Part shown: piece by piece, positions 50,987 to 59,651 of the stretch | Position numbering within the stretch: the first letter of the stretch is position 1 | Layout: every line of letters starts with the position of its first letter | Assembly (NCBI GenBank): GCA_964594985.1 | Contig: CAZQNQ010000017.1 | Coordinates: 1-64,000 of the forward strand | Source of the DNA: JADLHS01 sp964594985 | GTDB taxonomy: Bacteria; Verrucomicrobiota; Verrucomicrobiia; Limisphaerales; JADLHS01 | Reading direction: 5' to 3' | Length of the DNA: 64,000 bases | Translations under genes and position numbers: made by a program | The notes under the pieces: generated by a model | The model's database searches: none | The model's input: only the letters and a program-made list of their open reading frames with translations | What the model was told of the DNA's origin: nothing

Positions 50987-51166
50987 TCAGGCACTCAGGA
51001 GGGTTTTGCTTTTGCGGCGGATCTGACTTTGCAGGCGGCGGAGTAGTTTCTTGCGTTGTTTGCGCGAACTGTCCGCATGGGGATGCGGCATCTGGATTTG
51101 CAATAGCTCGCAGAGTTCGCCGAGGGTGGTGGTGTATTTGGTTGGTTGTGAGTCGGCAGTCTCCAT
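50987..51166 (-). CDS. Small basic protein downstream of the HNH gene
   Basis: 59 residues, METADSQPTKYTTTLGELCE… ending RKQRKKLLRRLQSQIRRK-type basic helix, then SKTLLSA. The second half is strongly positive and amphipathic, as in nucleic-acid binding proteins. It lies about 100 bp downstream of the HNH gene on the same strand. It is short, so the call depends on composition and context. Confidence 0.5.
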   Translation of the reverse strand: METADSQPTKYTTTLGELCELLQIQMPHPHADSSRKQRKKLLRRLQSQIRRKSKTLLSA

Positions 51167-51268
51167 AGTTTTATTCGTTCAGGTTGCGGGTGGTTTTCGT
51201 ATCTGTGAAGCAACTCCCAGGACAAACGAGCCCGGTGAGTTGCTTTGGTTGAGATTTCAACGCCCAGC

Positions 51269-51889
51269 CTACCCGACATCCTCGCCCAACTCAACGTTCC
51301 AGTAGGCCAGATCAATGAAGTGTTTCCAGCTATCGTGCTGGTTGAGGCTGAAGTTGATCTGCACGAACGGACGCCACTTGGGTCGTTTCGGTTTCTTGAT
51401 GAGGTGCATGCCGACTTCCTGCGGCGTGTGGTTGGCCTTGCGGGTGTTGCACTCGATGCAGGAGCAGACGATGTTTTCCCACGTGGTCGGGCCGCCGCGA
51501 TCGCGCGGGACGACGTGGTCAAGGTTCAGGTCTTTGCGGTCGAAGATGTGACCGCAGTACTGGCAGGTGTTGCGGTCGCGCTCGAAGATGTTGTGGCGCG
51601 TGAACTTCACTTCCTTCTTGGGCATCCGGTCGTACGCGAGCAGCAGGATCACGCGCGGCAGGCGGATGCGGAAGGAGATGGATTGCACGGATTCCGGGTG
51701 GGGCGCGGTTTGGGACAGGTCGTGCCACGCGGAAAAGGTGTAGGTTTGGAAGGAACCGTCGGCGTGGTCGAGGACGACCTGCGCGTGACCTTGGAAAAGA
51801 AGGGTCAGAGCGCGCCGCGCGGTGCAGACGTTTACCGCCTGCCACAGCCGGTTCAACACGAGAACATGTTGGTTCAGGATTGAGCTCAT
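51269..51889 (-). CDS. HNH endonuclease (McrA-like, about 206 residues)
   Basis: From ATG 51889 (MSSILNQHVLVLNRLWQAVN). The N-terminal domain (ARRALTLLFQGHAQVV) leads to the HNH core: CQYC, LDHVVPRDRGG with catalytic His, and CSCIECNTRKANHTP. A widespread bacterial family often called 5-methylcytosine-specific restriction-like; its cellular role is not established. No methylase is adjacent. Confidence 0.9.
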   Translation of the reverse strand: MSSILNQHVLVLNRLWQAVNVCTARRALTLLFQGHAQVVLDHADGSFQTYTFSAWHDLSQTAPHPESVQSISFRIRLPRVILLLAYDRMPKKEVKFTRHNIFERDRNTCQYCGHIFDRKDLNLDHVVPRDRGGPTTWENIVCSCIECNTRKANHTPQEVGMHLIKKPKRPKWRPFVQINFSLNQHDSWKHFIDLAYWNVELGEDVG

Positions 51890-51995
51890 AATCCGAGTCA
51901 ACTGACGCTACGGACGCTAGCATGTCCGTCAAGCCCGTGTCAATTTCCGCACGTGGCCGTTGCCAATATGTCACCCGGCTCGCTACATTACCGGG

Positions 51996-53894
51996 ATGAG
52001 TCGTTTGTTAGTTTTGTTGTTCGGGCTGTTCGTTTTTACGCATTTCGCCGCGGCGCAGTCAGCGGACGAACAATATGTCCGCATCTACAATCTCATCCAG
52101 GAGGCGGATGCGTTGCGCGCGTCCGGGGATGACCAAAGCGCCCTGTCCAAATACCTCGAAGCGCAGACCGGGCTGAAACAAATCCAGCGCGTCCATCCGA
52201 CATGGCAGCCCAAGGTGGTCAGCTACCGCCTCAATTATCTCGACACCAAGATCACTGCGGTCCAAGAAACGGCTCCGGCCGCGAAGCTGCCGCCCACGAC
52301 CGGCACGCCGGACAAAAAGGCAACGCCAACTGTCGCGCCCACTGCCGCCCCGAATGATGCGGCGGCGCAACAGCTTGCCGAGCTGCAGAATGCGGTGAGG
52401 CAATTGCAATCGGAGAAGATGGTGCTGGAATCCAAGTTGAAGGAAGCGCTGGCGACGCAACCGGCGACGGTGGACCCGCGCGAATTGGCCAAGGCGCAGG
52501 AGAAGGTGCAGGCCTTGTCCAAGGAAAACGAATTGCTCAAGGCCGGGCTGGAGCAGGAGAAGAATCGGCTCGCACCGGCGGCGAGCGCGAAGGAATTGGA
52601 GGACGCCAGGCGGATGTTGACGGAAACGAATGCCCGCCTGGTGGAACAGCAGGCGCGCAACGAAAAGCTGGCGGCGGAGAAGGTGTTGTTGCAGGAACAA
52701 CTGGGGACGGCGGCAACCAGCGGGGAAGTGGTCGCGGCGTTGCGGGTGGAGAATGAGTTGCTCAAAAAGCAGCTCGGCGAAGCGAAGTCGCAGGCCGCCA
52801 CTTCAGGGGACGGCAAGTCCTCCGAGACCGCGCGCAAACTGGCGGAGGCGGAGGCGCGGCTCGCGGAGATGGCGTCGAGCGCGGAAGTGTTGCGGTTGGA
52901 AAAGATCGCTTTGGAAACGCGATTGAAACAAACCGTCGCACCAGCGGCTGCTCCGGCGAAGTCTGCCACGGTGGTGAGTTCCAGTGACGCCGCGCGGGTC
53001 AAGGAATTGGAGCGGCAACGCGATACGCTTTACAAGCTGTTGGAGAAGCGCGGTCGCGAAGCCCAGGACGCGCACGCACGCGAGCAGGTCGCCAAGATTG
53101 AGCAACTGACGCGGGAGGTGGAGTCGCTCAAATCCCGTCTGGAAGTTTTCGAGACGAAGGCGATCCCGTATTCCGCCGAGGAGCTGGCGTTGTTCCAGCA
53201 ACCCCAGCCGAAGCCGGCGCTTGCGCCGGTGCCCGGGCCGCCAAAGGTGGAGACCCCGACGGCCGCGAAGCCAGCCGACAGCCGCAAACCCGCCAAGGAT
53301 TTGCCGGCGGGCACGGTGGCGTTGGCGGCGCAGGCGGAAAAACATTTTGCCGCGAAGCAGTATGACCAGGCGGAGGAGAATTATCAGGCGATCCTGCGCC
53401 AGGACGAGGGCAACGCTTACACGCTGGCGAATCTGGCCGCGATCCAGATGGAGCAGGGCCGGTTGGCCGAGGCGGAGACGAACATTCTCCGCGCGTTGGC
53501 CGTCGCTCCGGAGCACCCGCACGCGAATTCGTTGCTGGGTTATCTGAAATTCCGCCAGGAAAAGTATGATGAGGCCGTGGTGGCGTTGAATCGCGCGGCG
53601 AAGTTGAACCCGCAGAACGCGGACATCCAGAATTACCTGGGCGTTACGCTGAGTCAGAAGGGGCTGCGCGGTCCGGCGGAACAGGCGTTCCGCAAGGCCA
53701 TCGTGCTGGACTCGAATCACGGCGGCGCGCAGAACAATCTCGCGGTGTTCTATGCCGCGGAGAATCCGCCCAACGTGGCGTTGGCGCGCTTCCATTATCA
53801 GAAGGCGCTCGCGGCGGGACACCCGCGCAATGCGGAGATCGAGGCGCTGTTCGAGAAACGCCAGTCCGCTCCGAAAGAGCCGGCGACTCCCTGA
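51996..53894 (+). CDS. Exported coiled-coil and TPR repeat protein
   Basis: 632 residues from ATG 51996. Signal peptide (LLVLLFGLFVFTHFAAAQS). A short N-terminal domain (EADALRASGDDQSALSKYLEAQ) itself looks TPR-like. Residues about 130-400 are coiled coil, rich in Glu, Lys, Ala and Leu. After a Pro/Ala linker, residues about 450-620 hold four TPR units (AEKHFAAKQYDQAEENYQAILRQD; ALAVAPEHPHANSLLGYLKF). It is likely a periplasmic scaffold. It ends 2 bp before the second yjbQ. Confidence 0.88.
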   Translation: MSRLLVLLFGLFVFTHFAAAQSADEQYVRIYNLIQEADALRASGDDQSALSKYLEAQTGLKQIQRVHPTWQPKVVSYRLNYLDTKITAVQETAPAAKLPPTTGTPDKKATPTVAPTAAPNDAAAQQLAELQNAVRQLQSEKMVLESKLKEALATQPATVDPRELAKAQEKVQALSKENELLKAGLEQEKNRLAPAASAKELEDARRMLTETNARLVEQQARNEKLAAEKVLLQEQLGTAATSGEVVAALRVENELLKKQLGEAKSQAATSGDGKSSETARKLAEAEARLAEMASSAEVLRLEKIALETRLKQTVAPAAAPAKSATVVSSSDAARVKELERQRDTLYKLLEKRGREAQDAHAREQVAKIEQLTREVESLKSRLEVFETKAIPYSAEELALFQQPQPKPALAPVPGPPKVETPTAAKPADSRKPAKDLPAGTVALAAQAEKHFAAKQYDQAEENYQAILRQDEGNAYTLANLAAIQMEQGRLAEAETNILRALAVAPEHPHANSLLGYLKFRQEKYDEAVVALNRAAKLNPQNADIQNYLGVTLSQKGLRGPAEQAFRKAIVLDSNHGGAQNNLAVFYAAENPPNVALARFHYQKALAAGHPRNAEIEALFEKRQSAPKEPATP

Positions 53895-53896
53895 CC

Positions 53897-54319
53897 ATGC
53901 TGCGCCAGGCTTGTCATGAACTGACTCTCGCCACCCGCGGGCGGGGGTTGTATGAGTTCACGGCGGAGGTGGCGGCGTGGATCGCCCGGGAGAAATTTCG
54001 CACCGGCCTGGTAACCTTGCATCTGAGGCACACCTCGGCCTCGCTGCTGATCCAGGAGAACGCCGATCCCGATGTGCGCACCGACCTGGAAAACTTTTTC
54101 AAGCGGCTCGTGCCGGACGGTGATCCGTTGTTCCTCCACACCTGCGAAGGGGCCGACGACATGCCCGCGCATGTGCGGACCGCCTTGACGACCGTGAACC
54201 TGAGTCTGCCGCTGCAACAGGGTCGGCTCGCGCTCGGGACGTGGCAGGGGATTTATCTGTGGGAACATCGCCGGGTGGCGCACTCGCGGCGCGTGGCCTT
54301 GCACTTCATTGGCGAATGA
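53897..54319 (+). CDS. YjbQ family protein (UPF0047), copy 2
   Basis: 140 residues. HLRHTSASLLIQENADPDVRTDLENFF and the His-rich FLHTCEGADDMPAHVRTAL match the family active site; LALGTWQGIYLWEHR follows. It keeps the canonical T-S-A motif better than copy 1 at 11264 (which has HITASVYIND). The two are distant paralogs, not a recent duplication. Confidence 0.92.
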   Translation: MLRQACHELTLATRGRGLYEFTAEVAAWIAREKFRTGLVTLHLRHTSASLLIQENADPDVRTDLENFFKRLVPDGDPLFLHTCEGADDMPAHVRTALTTVNLSLPLQQGRLALGTWQGIYLWEHRRVAHSRRVALHFIGE

Positions 54320-54532
54320 TCCGCCACGCCATCAGCCTGTTTCAAGATGGAGTTGGATACGGTTGCCGGAACGGGCGGCCAAGGGGTACGGTTTCCATCA
54401 GCAGGAAGTCGCCGGAAACCGCGGGTTTTGGCTTGTTCGTGGCTGGCGGTTGGCTAGGATTCGACCAACGCCGGAGGGGAACGATTGGGCGAGCCGTGCG
54501 AATGACAGAGTCCGAGTTTGATCCTCAGAACT

Positions 54533-55789
54533 ATGACCGACGCCGCAGTCACTGCCGCCGAGACGCTACGCAAACGGGGAAATCTGCTCATCGTGGACGA
54601 CGAAGAGGGGCCGCGGATGTCCATGCGCTTCGTGTTCAAGGACGATTTTGAAGTGTACACGGCCGCCGATGGCGCCGCGGCCATCGAGATCGTGCAGCAG
54701 AACAAGATTGATGTGGCCATCCTCGACATCCGGATGCCGGGCATGTCGGGCGTCGAAGTGCTGGAGCGCATCAAATACATTGATCCCACCATTGAAGCCG
54801 TGATGCTCACGGCGTTCGAGACCACCGACACCATCCGGCAGGCGCTGAAATTGCGCGCGTGCGATTATCTGAACAAGCCGTTCGAGCTGCCGACGCTCCG
54901 GGCGGCCGTAAGCGGCGCGATGCAACGGCGCACGTTCGACACGGAAGTCCTCAACAACAACGAGCAGCTGCAGCAGTTGTTCGAGGAATTGCAGAACCAG
55001 AAGCTGGAAGGGCAGATGGCCCAGACGCGCGGCGACATTTACGCCAGCATCATCCACGACATCAACGGCCCGCTCACGGTCATCTCCGGCTTCCTGCAAC
55101 TCATCAATCAGCGCATCGGCGCGGCGGAGACGCTCGATGCCGAGGGGTTGACCTTCGTGAAGGACCGGTTGCGCACCATGACGCGGCAGGTCACCAACTG
55201 CATTGAGATTTCCCGGCGCTACCTCGGCTTCCTGCGCAAACAGCCGGGCGAACACGCGCGGGTGGGCGTCAATCAACTGTTGAGCGATCTCGGCCATCTC
55301 GTGCAGGTGCATCCCAGTCTGCAGAACAACGAATTTTCCCTCCAGCCGCTCGCCGAAGATTGCGCCGCGAAAATCAACGGCACGGATCTCATCCAGGTGC
55401 TGCTGAACCTGACTGTGAACGCGTTTCAGGCGTCGCCCCAGCCGCACATGGTCCAGATCACCGGCGGGAAATTGCCCGAGCCGCTGGACCTGTGCCGTTT
55501 CAAAGACGTGCCCGGCGAACGCCTGCTGAACGTGGAGAATTTCCACAACCTTGCCCCGCTGGTCCGCCTGACCGTCAGCGACAATGGTCCGGGCATCCCG
55601 GCCGACATTCTGCCCAAGATTTTTCAACCCTACTTCACGACCAAGGATGCCCGTCAGGGCACCGGTCTGGGATTGAACATCGTGCAACGACTCGTCAAGG
55701 AAGGTGGCGGCGCGTTGCACGTCAAGACCGCGCCCGGGCAGGGCACGGCCTTCACCATCTACCTTCCAGCGGCTCCCATGATCACTTGA
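54533..55789 (+). CDS. Histidine kinase with N-terminal receiver domain
   Basis: 419 residues from ATG 54533. The receiver domain (1-130) has DDEE and phospho-Asp in VAILDIRMPG (about 64). After a coiled linker, the HisKA motif is SIIHDINGPLTVISGF (His about 174). The HATPase domain has LLNLTVNAFQA (N box), DNGPGIP (G1) and GTGLGLNIV (G2). With no membrane segment or sensor domain of its own, it probably takes its input through the receiver. It starts 5 bp before the next gene, so the two act together. Confidence 0.93.
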   Translation: MTDAAVTAAETLRKRGNLLIVDDEEGPRMSMRFVFKDDFEVYTAADGAAAIEIVQQNKIDVAILDIRMPGMSGVEVLERIKYIDPTIEAVMLTAFETTDTIRQALKLRACDYLNKPFELPTLRAAVSGAMQRRTFDTEVLNNNEQLQQLFEELQNQKLEGQMAQTRGDIYASIIHDINGPLTVISGFLQLINQRIGAAETLDAEGLTFVKDRLRTMTRQVTNCIEISRRYLGFLRKQPGEHARVGVNQLLSDLGHLVQVHPSLQNNEFSLQPLAEDCAAKINGTDLIQVLLNLTVNAFQASPQPHMVQITGGKLPEPLDLCRFKDVPGERLLNVENFHNLAPLVRLTVSDNGPGIPADILPKIFQPYFTTKDARQGTGLGLNIVQRLVKEGGGALHVKTAPGQGTAFTIYLPAAPMIT

Positions 55790-55793
55790 ACCC

Positions 55794-56942
55794 ATGAAAA
55801 AAATCCTCCTGGTGGACGACGACGCTCTGGTGTTGGAGTTGTATCGGAAGAAACTGGCCGAGGGCGGATTTGAGGTGCGGACGGCGACGGACGGGCTGGA
55901 TGCCATCAAGCAGCTTACTGGTTTTACGCCGGACTTCGTGGTGCTGGACCTGATGATGCCGCGCCTTTCCGGAACGGACGTGCTCAAGTTCATCCGCACC
56001 AACCCCGTGCTCGCCAAAGTGCCCGTCGTCGTGCTGACCAATGCGTTCATGAGCGATCACGCCCGCGCCGTCAGCGCGCTGGGCGTGGATCGCGCCATCA
56101 TCAAGGGCGAATGCACGCCGAACAAGATGCTGGAACTTGCCCGGCAAATCACCGGTGACACGGCGGCGGCGCCCGGGCCGGCGGCGTCCGACACAAGTCT
56201 GCTCTACAAAGAAGCGCGCGAGGCTTTCCTGAAGAGCGTGCCGACGGAGTTCACCGATCTGAAAATGATTTCGCAGGAGTTCGCCCAGGACCCGGCTGCC
56301 GCCGGGCGGGCCGGTAATCTCCACGAGTTTTGCCGGCAGGCACATCATTTGAGCGGCGCGGCGGGACTGGCCCGCTATCATCACATCGCCCTGCTCAGCG
56401 GCGCGTTGGAGGCGCTCCTGTTCGAGTTGGGGGAGAAACCGCAATTCATCAATCCGTCCACCACCCGCACCATCACCGCCGCCGTCGAGTTTCTCGGAAC
56501 GCTGATCGAATCCGTCCGAAGCCAACAGCGGGTGGATGTGGCGGTCGGCGAAGTGCTCGCCGTGGACGATGACCCGCTGTCCAACCGCATCGTGCTCGCC
56601 GCGCTGAATCGCGCCAAACTCACCGCGCGGACGACCGAAAGCCCGGCGACAGCGTTGGAGCTGTTGGCGCAGAACCGTTATGACCTCGTGGTGTTGGACG
56701 TGGAGATGCCCCAGATGAACGGGTTTGATCTGTGCCGCAGACTCCGCGGAATGCCCGGCTACGAAAACACGCCGGTGATTTATGTCACGTCCTACGCCGA
56801 TTTTGACAGCCGCGTGAAGGCGGTTGATGTCGGCGGCAACGATGTGATCGCCAAACCGGTCTTTCCCATCGAACTGGCCGTCAAGGCGCTCATGCATCTG
56901 ATCCGGGCCAAGGTCGCGGCACCGGCTTCCGCGCCGGCATAA
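55794..56942 (+). CDS. REC-HPt-REC phosphorelay protein
   Basis: 382 residues. First receiver: DDD at 8-10 and Asp 52 in VVLDLMMP. Middle region (about 145-250): an HPt-like domain with CRQAHHLSGAAG (His near 183). Second receiver: VDDDPLSN and Asp about 302 in VVLDVEMPQMNG, with Lys in IAKPVF. No DNA-binding or enzyme output domain is present. It likely passes phosphate between the kinase upstream and another, unseen partner. Confidence 0.9.
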   Translation: MKKILLVDDDALVLELYRKKLAEGGFEVRTATDGLDAIKQLTGFTPDFVVLDLMMPRLSGTDVLKFIRTNPVLAKVPVVVLTNAFMSDHARAVSALGVDRAIIKGECTPNKMLELARQITGDTAAAPGPAASDTSLLYKEAREAFLKSVPTEFTDLKMISQEFAQDPAAAGRAGNLHEFCRQAHHLSGAAGLARYHHIALLSGALEALLFELGEKPQFINPSTTRTITAAVEFLGTLIESVRSQQRVDVAVGEVLAVDDDPLSNRIVLAALNRAKLTARTTESPATALELLAQNRYDLVVLDVEMPQMNGFDLCRRLRGMPGYENTPVIYVTSYADFDSRVKAVDVGGNDVIAKPVFPIELAVKALMHLIRAKVAAPASAPA

Positions 56943-57019
56943 AGCGGGCAAAAGCGCGCCAATCTCGGCCCGGAGGTTTTCTTTGCTTTGGCCGGCAAAA
57001 TTTCGCACAGTCTGCCCGC

Positions 57020-57712
57020 TTGATCGCACTCATTCTCATCGCCGCCGTGACCGGATTGACCGCCGGAGCCGTCCACGTCTGGACCGGCCCGGATCACCTG
57101 ACGGCGGTTGCGCCCTTGGCCGTGCGTCAACCGAAACGCGCCTGGCTGCCCGGCGCGCGCTGGGGGTTGGGACATTCGGCGGGCGTGGCGGTCGTCGGAT
57201 TGCTGTCGCTGTGGCTGAAATCATTCATCTCCGTTGAATGGCTTTCCACGTGGGGCGAGCGCCTCGTTGGGGTGATGTTGCTCGGCATCGGTTTCTGGGC
57301 CTTGCGCGCCGCGCTCAAACACAACCTCCACGCGCACGAACACGAACACGACGGTGAACGCCACTTGCACATCCACACGCACTCGCACGGCCATGCGCCG
57401 GCGCAGGAAAGCAAACATCGCCACACGCACGCGGCCTTCGGCATCGGGACATTACACGGGTTGGCGGGAAGCTCACATTTTCTCGGCGTACTGCCGGCGC
57501 TGGCCTTTCGCACCACCATGGAATCGGTGACGTATCTGCTCGCCTTCGGCGGCGGCACGGTTGCGGCCATGGCCTTGTTTTCGTGGGGGATGGGTTGGTT
57601 GACCACTCGTTTCGGCGCGCGCGGGGTGAATGCTTATCGCGGTCTGATGGGCACTGCCGCCGTGGTGGCGATGGGCGTGGGCTGCTTCTGGCTGGCGACA
57701 AGCTGGAACTGA
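57020..57712 (+). CDS. NicO/UreH-like metal transporter with His-rich loop
   Basis: 230 residues, start TTG 57020. About six membrane segments. VWTGPDHLTAVAPLA and RWGLGHSAGVAVVG are the HX4D-like and GHS motifs of nickel/cobalt permeases. Between segments three and four lies a loop of about 15 histidines (HAHEHEHDGERHLHIHTHSH). GTLHGLAGSSHFLGVLPA follows. Likely exports or imports Ni, Co or Zn; direction is not known. No urease or hydrogenase genes nearby. Confidence 0.82.
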   Translation: MIALILIAAVTGLTAGAVHVWTGPDHLTAVAPLAVRQPKRAWLPGARWGLGHSAGVAVVGLLSLWLKSFISVEWLSTWGERLVGVMLLGIGFWALRAALKHNLHAHEHEHDGERHLHIHTHSHGHAPAQESKHRHTHAAFGIGTLHGLAGSSHFLGVLPALAFRTTMESVTYLLAFGGGTVAAMALFSWGMGWLTTRFGARGVNAYRGLMGTAAVVAMGVGCFWLATSWN

Positions 57713-57757
57713 TTTTTGTTTCTTGCCAAGACCGCGCCGGGTTCTTCATCTTCTGTC

Positions 57758-59317
57758 ATGGCAGCGCAATCGCGAAACCTCGACTCCCAATTTTACCGGA
57801 ATGCCGACGCGTTTTTCCCGGCTCAGAACCACATCGGCCTCACGTTTGACGACATTACCCTCGCCACGCTTTACTCGGAAGTTCTCCCGCGCGACACCGA
57901 GTTGGAAACCATTCTCGCCGAGAGTTTGAAGCTCAATATCCCCGTCGTCTCGGCGGACATGGACACTGTCACCGAATCCCGCATGGCGACGGCGATGGCG
58001 CTCAACGGCGGCCTCGGCCTGATCCATTACAACATGCCCGAGCGCCAGCAACTCTCCGAAGTCAGCCGTGTGAAATATCACGTCCCCGGCATGATTCCCG
58101 ACCCGATCAAGGTTTCCCCCGATCAACTCGTCGGTGACGTGGTCGCGATGGTGGACGAACGCAAGTTCGGTTTCAGCACATTCCCCGTCGTGGATGAAAA
58201 AGGCAAACTCGTCGGCCTGCTTTCCGGTCACGTCGTGAAGCCGCGTTATGCCAAGCGCAAAGTCTCCGAAGCGATGACGCCGCGCGAGCAGGTCCAGACC
58301 ATCAGCAAGAAGGAACTCGGCAAAGATCCCATCGCGCGGGCCGACAAATTTTTCACTGAACGTCCCGGCATCCACAAGCTGCTTGTCGTGGATGAGAACG
58401 ATCACTTGCACGGCTTGTTCACGATGAATGACGTCGAGCGCATCACGCAGGAAAAGAAGGAGCAGTTCCGCCCGGCGCGCGACGCGCACTTCCGCCTCGT
58501 CTGCGGCGCAGCGGTCAGCGCGACGCGCAATGCGTTCGGCGAACTGGATCGCGACCGCATCCTCACGCACGTCGGTGGACTGGTGGAACGCGGTATTGAT
58601 GCCGTGGCGGTTTCCACCGCGCACGGTCACAGCAAAGGCGTGGGCGACACCGTAAAGTTGCTGCGCTCCGAGTTTCCTGATCTGCCCATCATCGCGGGCA
58701 ACGTCACCACGGCGGCGGGCGTGGAATACCTCGCCGATTGCGGCGCGAACACAATCAAGATCGGTCAAGGTCCGGGTTCGATCTGCACCACGCGCATCGT
58801 CGCGGGCGTCGGCATTCCGCAAATGACCGCGCTCTACGTCTGTTCGCGCATGGCCGCGAAGAAAGGCGTTTCCATCCTCGCCGACGGCGGCATCACCAAG
58901 AGCGGCGACATCGTGAAAGCGCTGACGCTGGCGAGCGCCGTGATCTGCGGCGGTATCCTCGCCGGTTGCACCGAAGCCCCGGGCGAAGTCATGGAGATCG
59001 GCGGCAAGCTTTACAAGCAATATCGCGGCATGGGCAGTCTTGCGGCGATGCGCTCCGGCTCGGCCGCGCGCTACGGCCACGACAAAAATCCGACGCTGAA
59101 AGTCGCCGCCGAAGGCATCGAAGCGTTGAAGGAAGTTGTCGGCCCGGTGGACCGCGTGTTAGGTCAGCTTGTTGGTGGCATTCAATCCGGCATGGGCTAT
59201 CTCGGCGCGGCGAATCTCGAACAACTGCGCGCCAAAGCCCGCTACATTCGCGTCAGCCCCGCCGGCATGAAAGAAGCCGCTCCGCACGACGTGGTGGAAT
59301 TGAAGACGGGACATTGA
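57758..59317 (+). CDS. guaB: Inosine-5'-monophosphate dehydrogenase
   Basis: 519 residues from ATG 57758 (MAAQSRNLDSQF). It oxidises IMP to XMP, the first step to GMP. The barrel motifs LTFDDITL, SADMDTVTESRMA, the active Cys in GPGSICTTR and the flap YRGMGSLAAM are present. Two CBS domains (about 105-240) are inserted as usual. Slightly long, but within the family. No guaA adjacent. Confidence 0.97.
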   Translation: MAAQSRNLDSQFYRNADAFFPAQNHIGLTFDDITLATLYSEVLPRDTELETILAESLKLNIPVVSADMDTVTESRMATAMALNGGLGLIHYNMPERQQLSEVSRVKYHVPGMIPDPIKVSPDQLVGDVVAMVDERKFGFSTFPVVDEKGKLVGLLSGHVVKPRYAKRKVSEAMTPREQVQTISKKELGKDPIARADKFFTERPGIHKLLVVDENDHLHGLFTMNDVERITQEKKEQFRPARDAHFRLVCGAAVSATRNAFGELDRDRILTHVGGLVERGIDAVAVSTAHGHSKGVGDTVKLLRSEFPDLPIIAGNVTTAAGVEYLADCGANTIKIGQGPGSICTTRIVAGVGIPQMTALYVCSRMAAKKGVSILADGGITKSGDIVKALTLASAVICGGILAGCTEAPGEVMEIGGKLYKQYRGMGSLAAMRSGSAARYGHDKNPTLKVAAEGIEALKEVVGPVDRVLGQLVGGIQSGMGYLGAANLEQLRAKARYIRVSPAGMKEAAPHDVVELKTGH

Positions 59318-59350
59318 ACTTACGGAGGAGTTGAGATGGTTTTGAGGGAA

Positions 59351-59513
59351 CGCTCGCCCTCACCCCGGCCCTCTCCCCCGGGGAGAGGGGGAAACATTCG
59401 CCGACTCACTCAAAAACCTGCAACTGGATTTGATGACCGGACTTGCGGATAGGTTGAGGCGTGCGCTGCTTGTTCCCTCTCCTTGGGGGAGAGGGTTAGG
59501 GTGAGGGCGAGCG
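59351..59513. repeat. 163-bp composite element with CGCTCGCCCTCAC ends, copy 2
   Basis: CGCTCGCCCTCACC … GGTGAGGGCGAGCG with CTCTCCCCCGGGGAGAG and a second hairpin CCCTCTCCTTGGGGGAGAGGG. Fills most of the gap from 59318 to 59651, which holds no gene. Confidence 0.85.
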
Positions 59514-59651
59514 TAACACCATCTGTTGAAACTTTTCGTGTGGACAGAGTTCTAGAGTCGTCAGCAAACCAAAACTGGCTTCGGTTTTGATCCAGGCCAA
59601 AAGCTTGCGCAAGACTTGCATTCGTTTGCGCCTCTGCCTACTTCATTGGGG

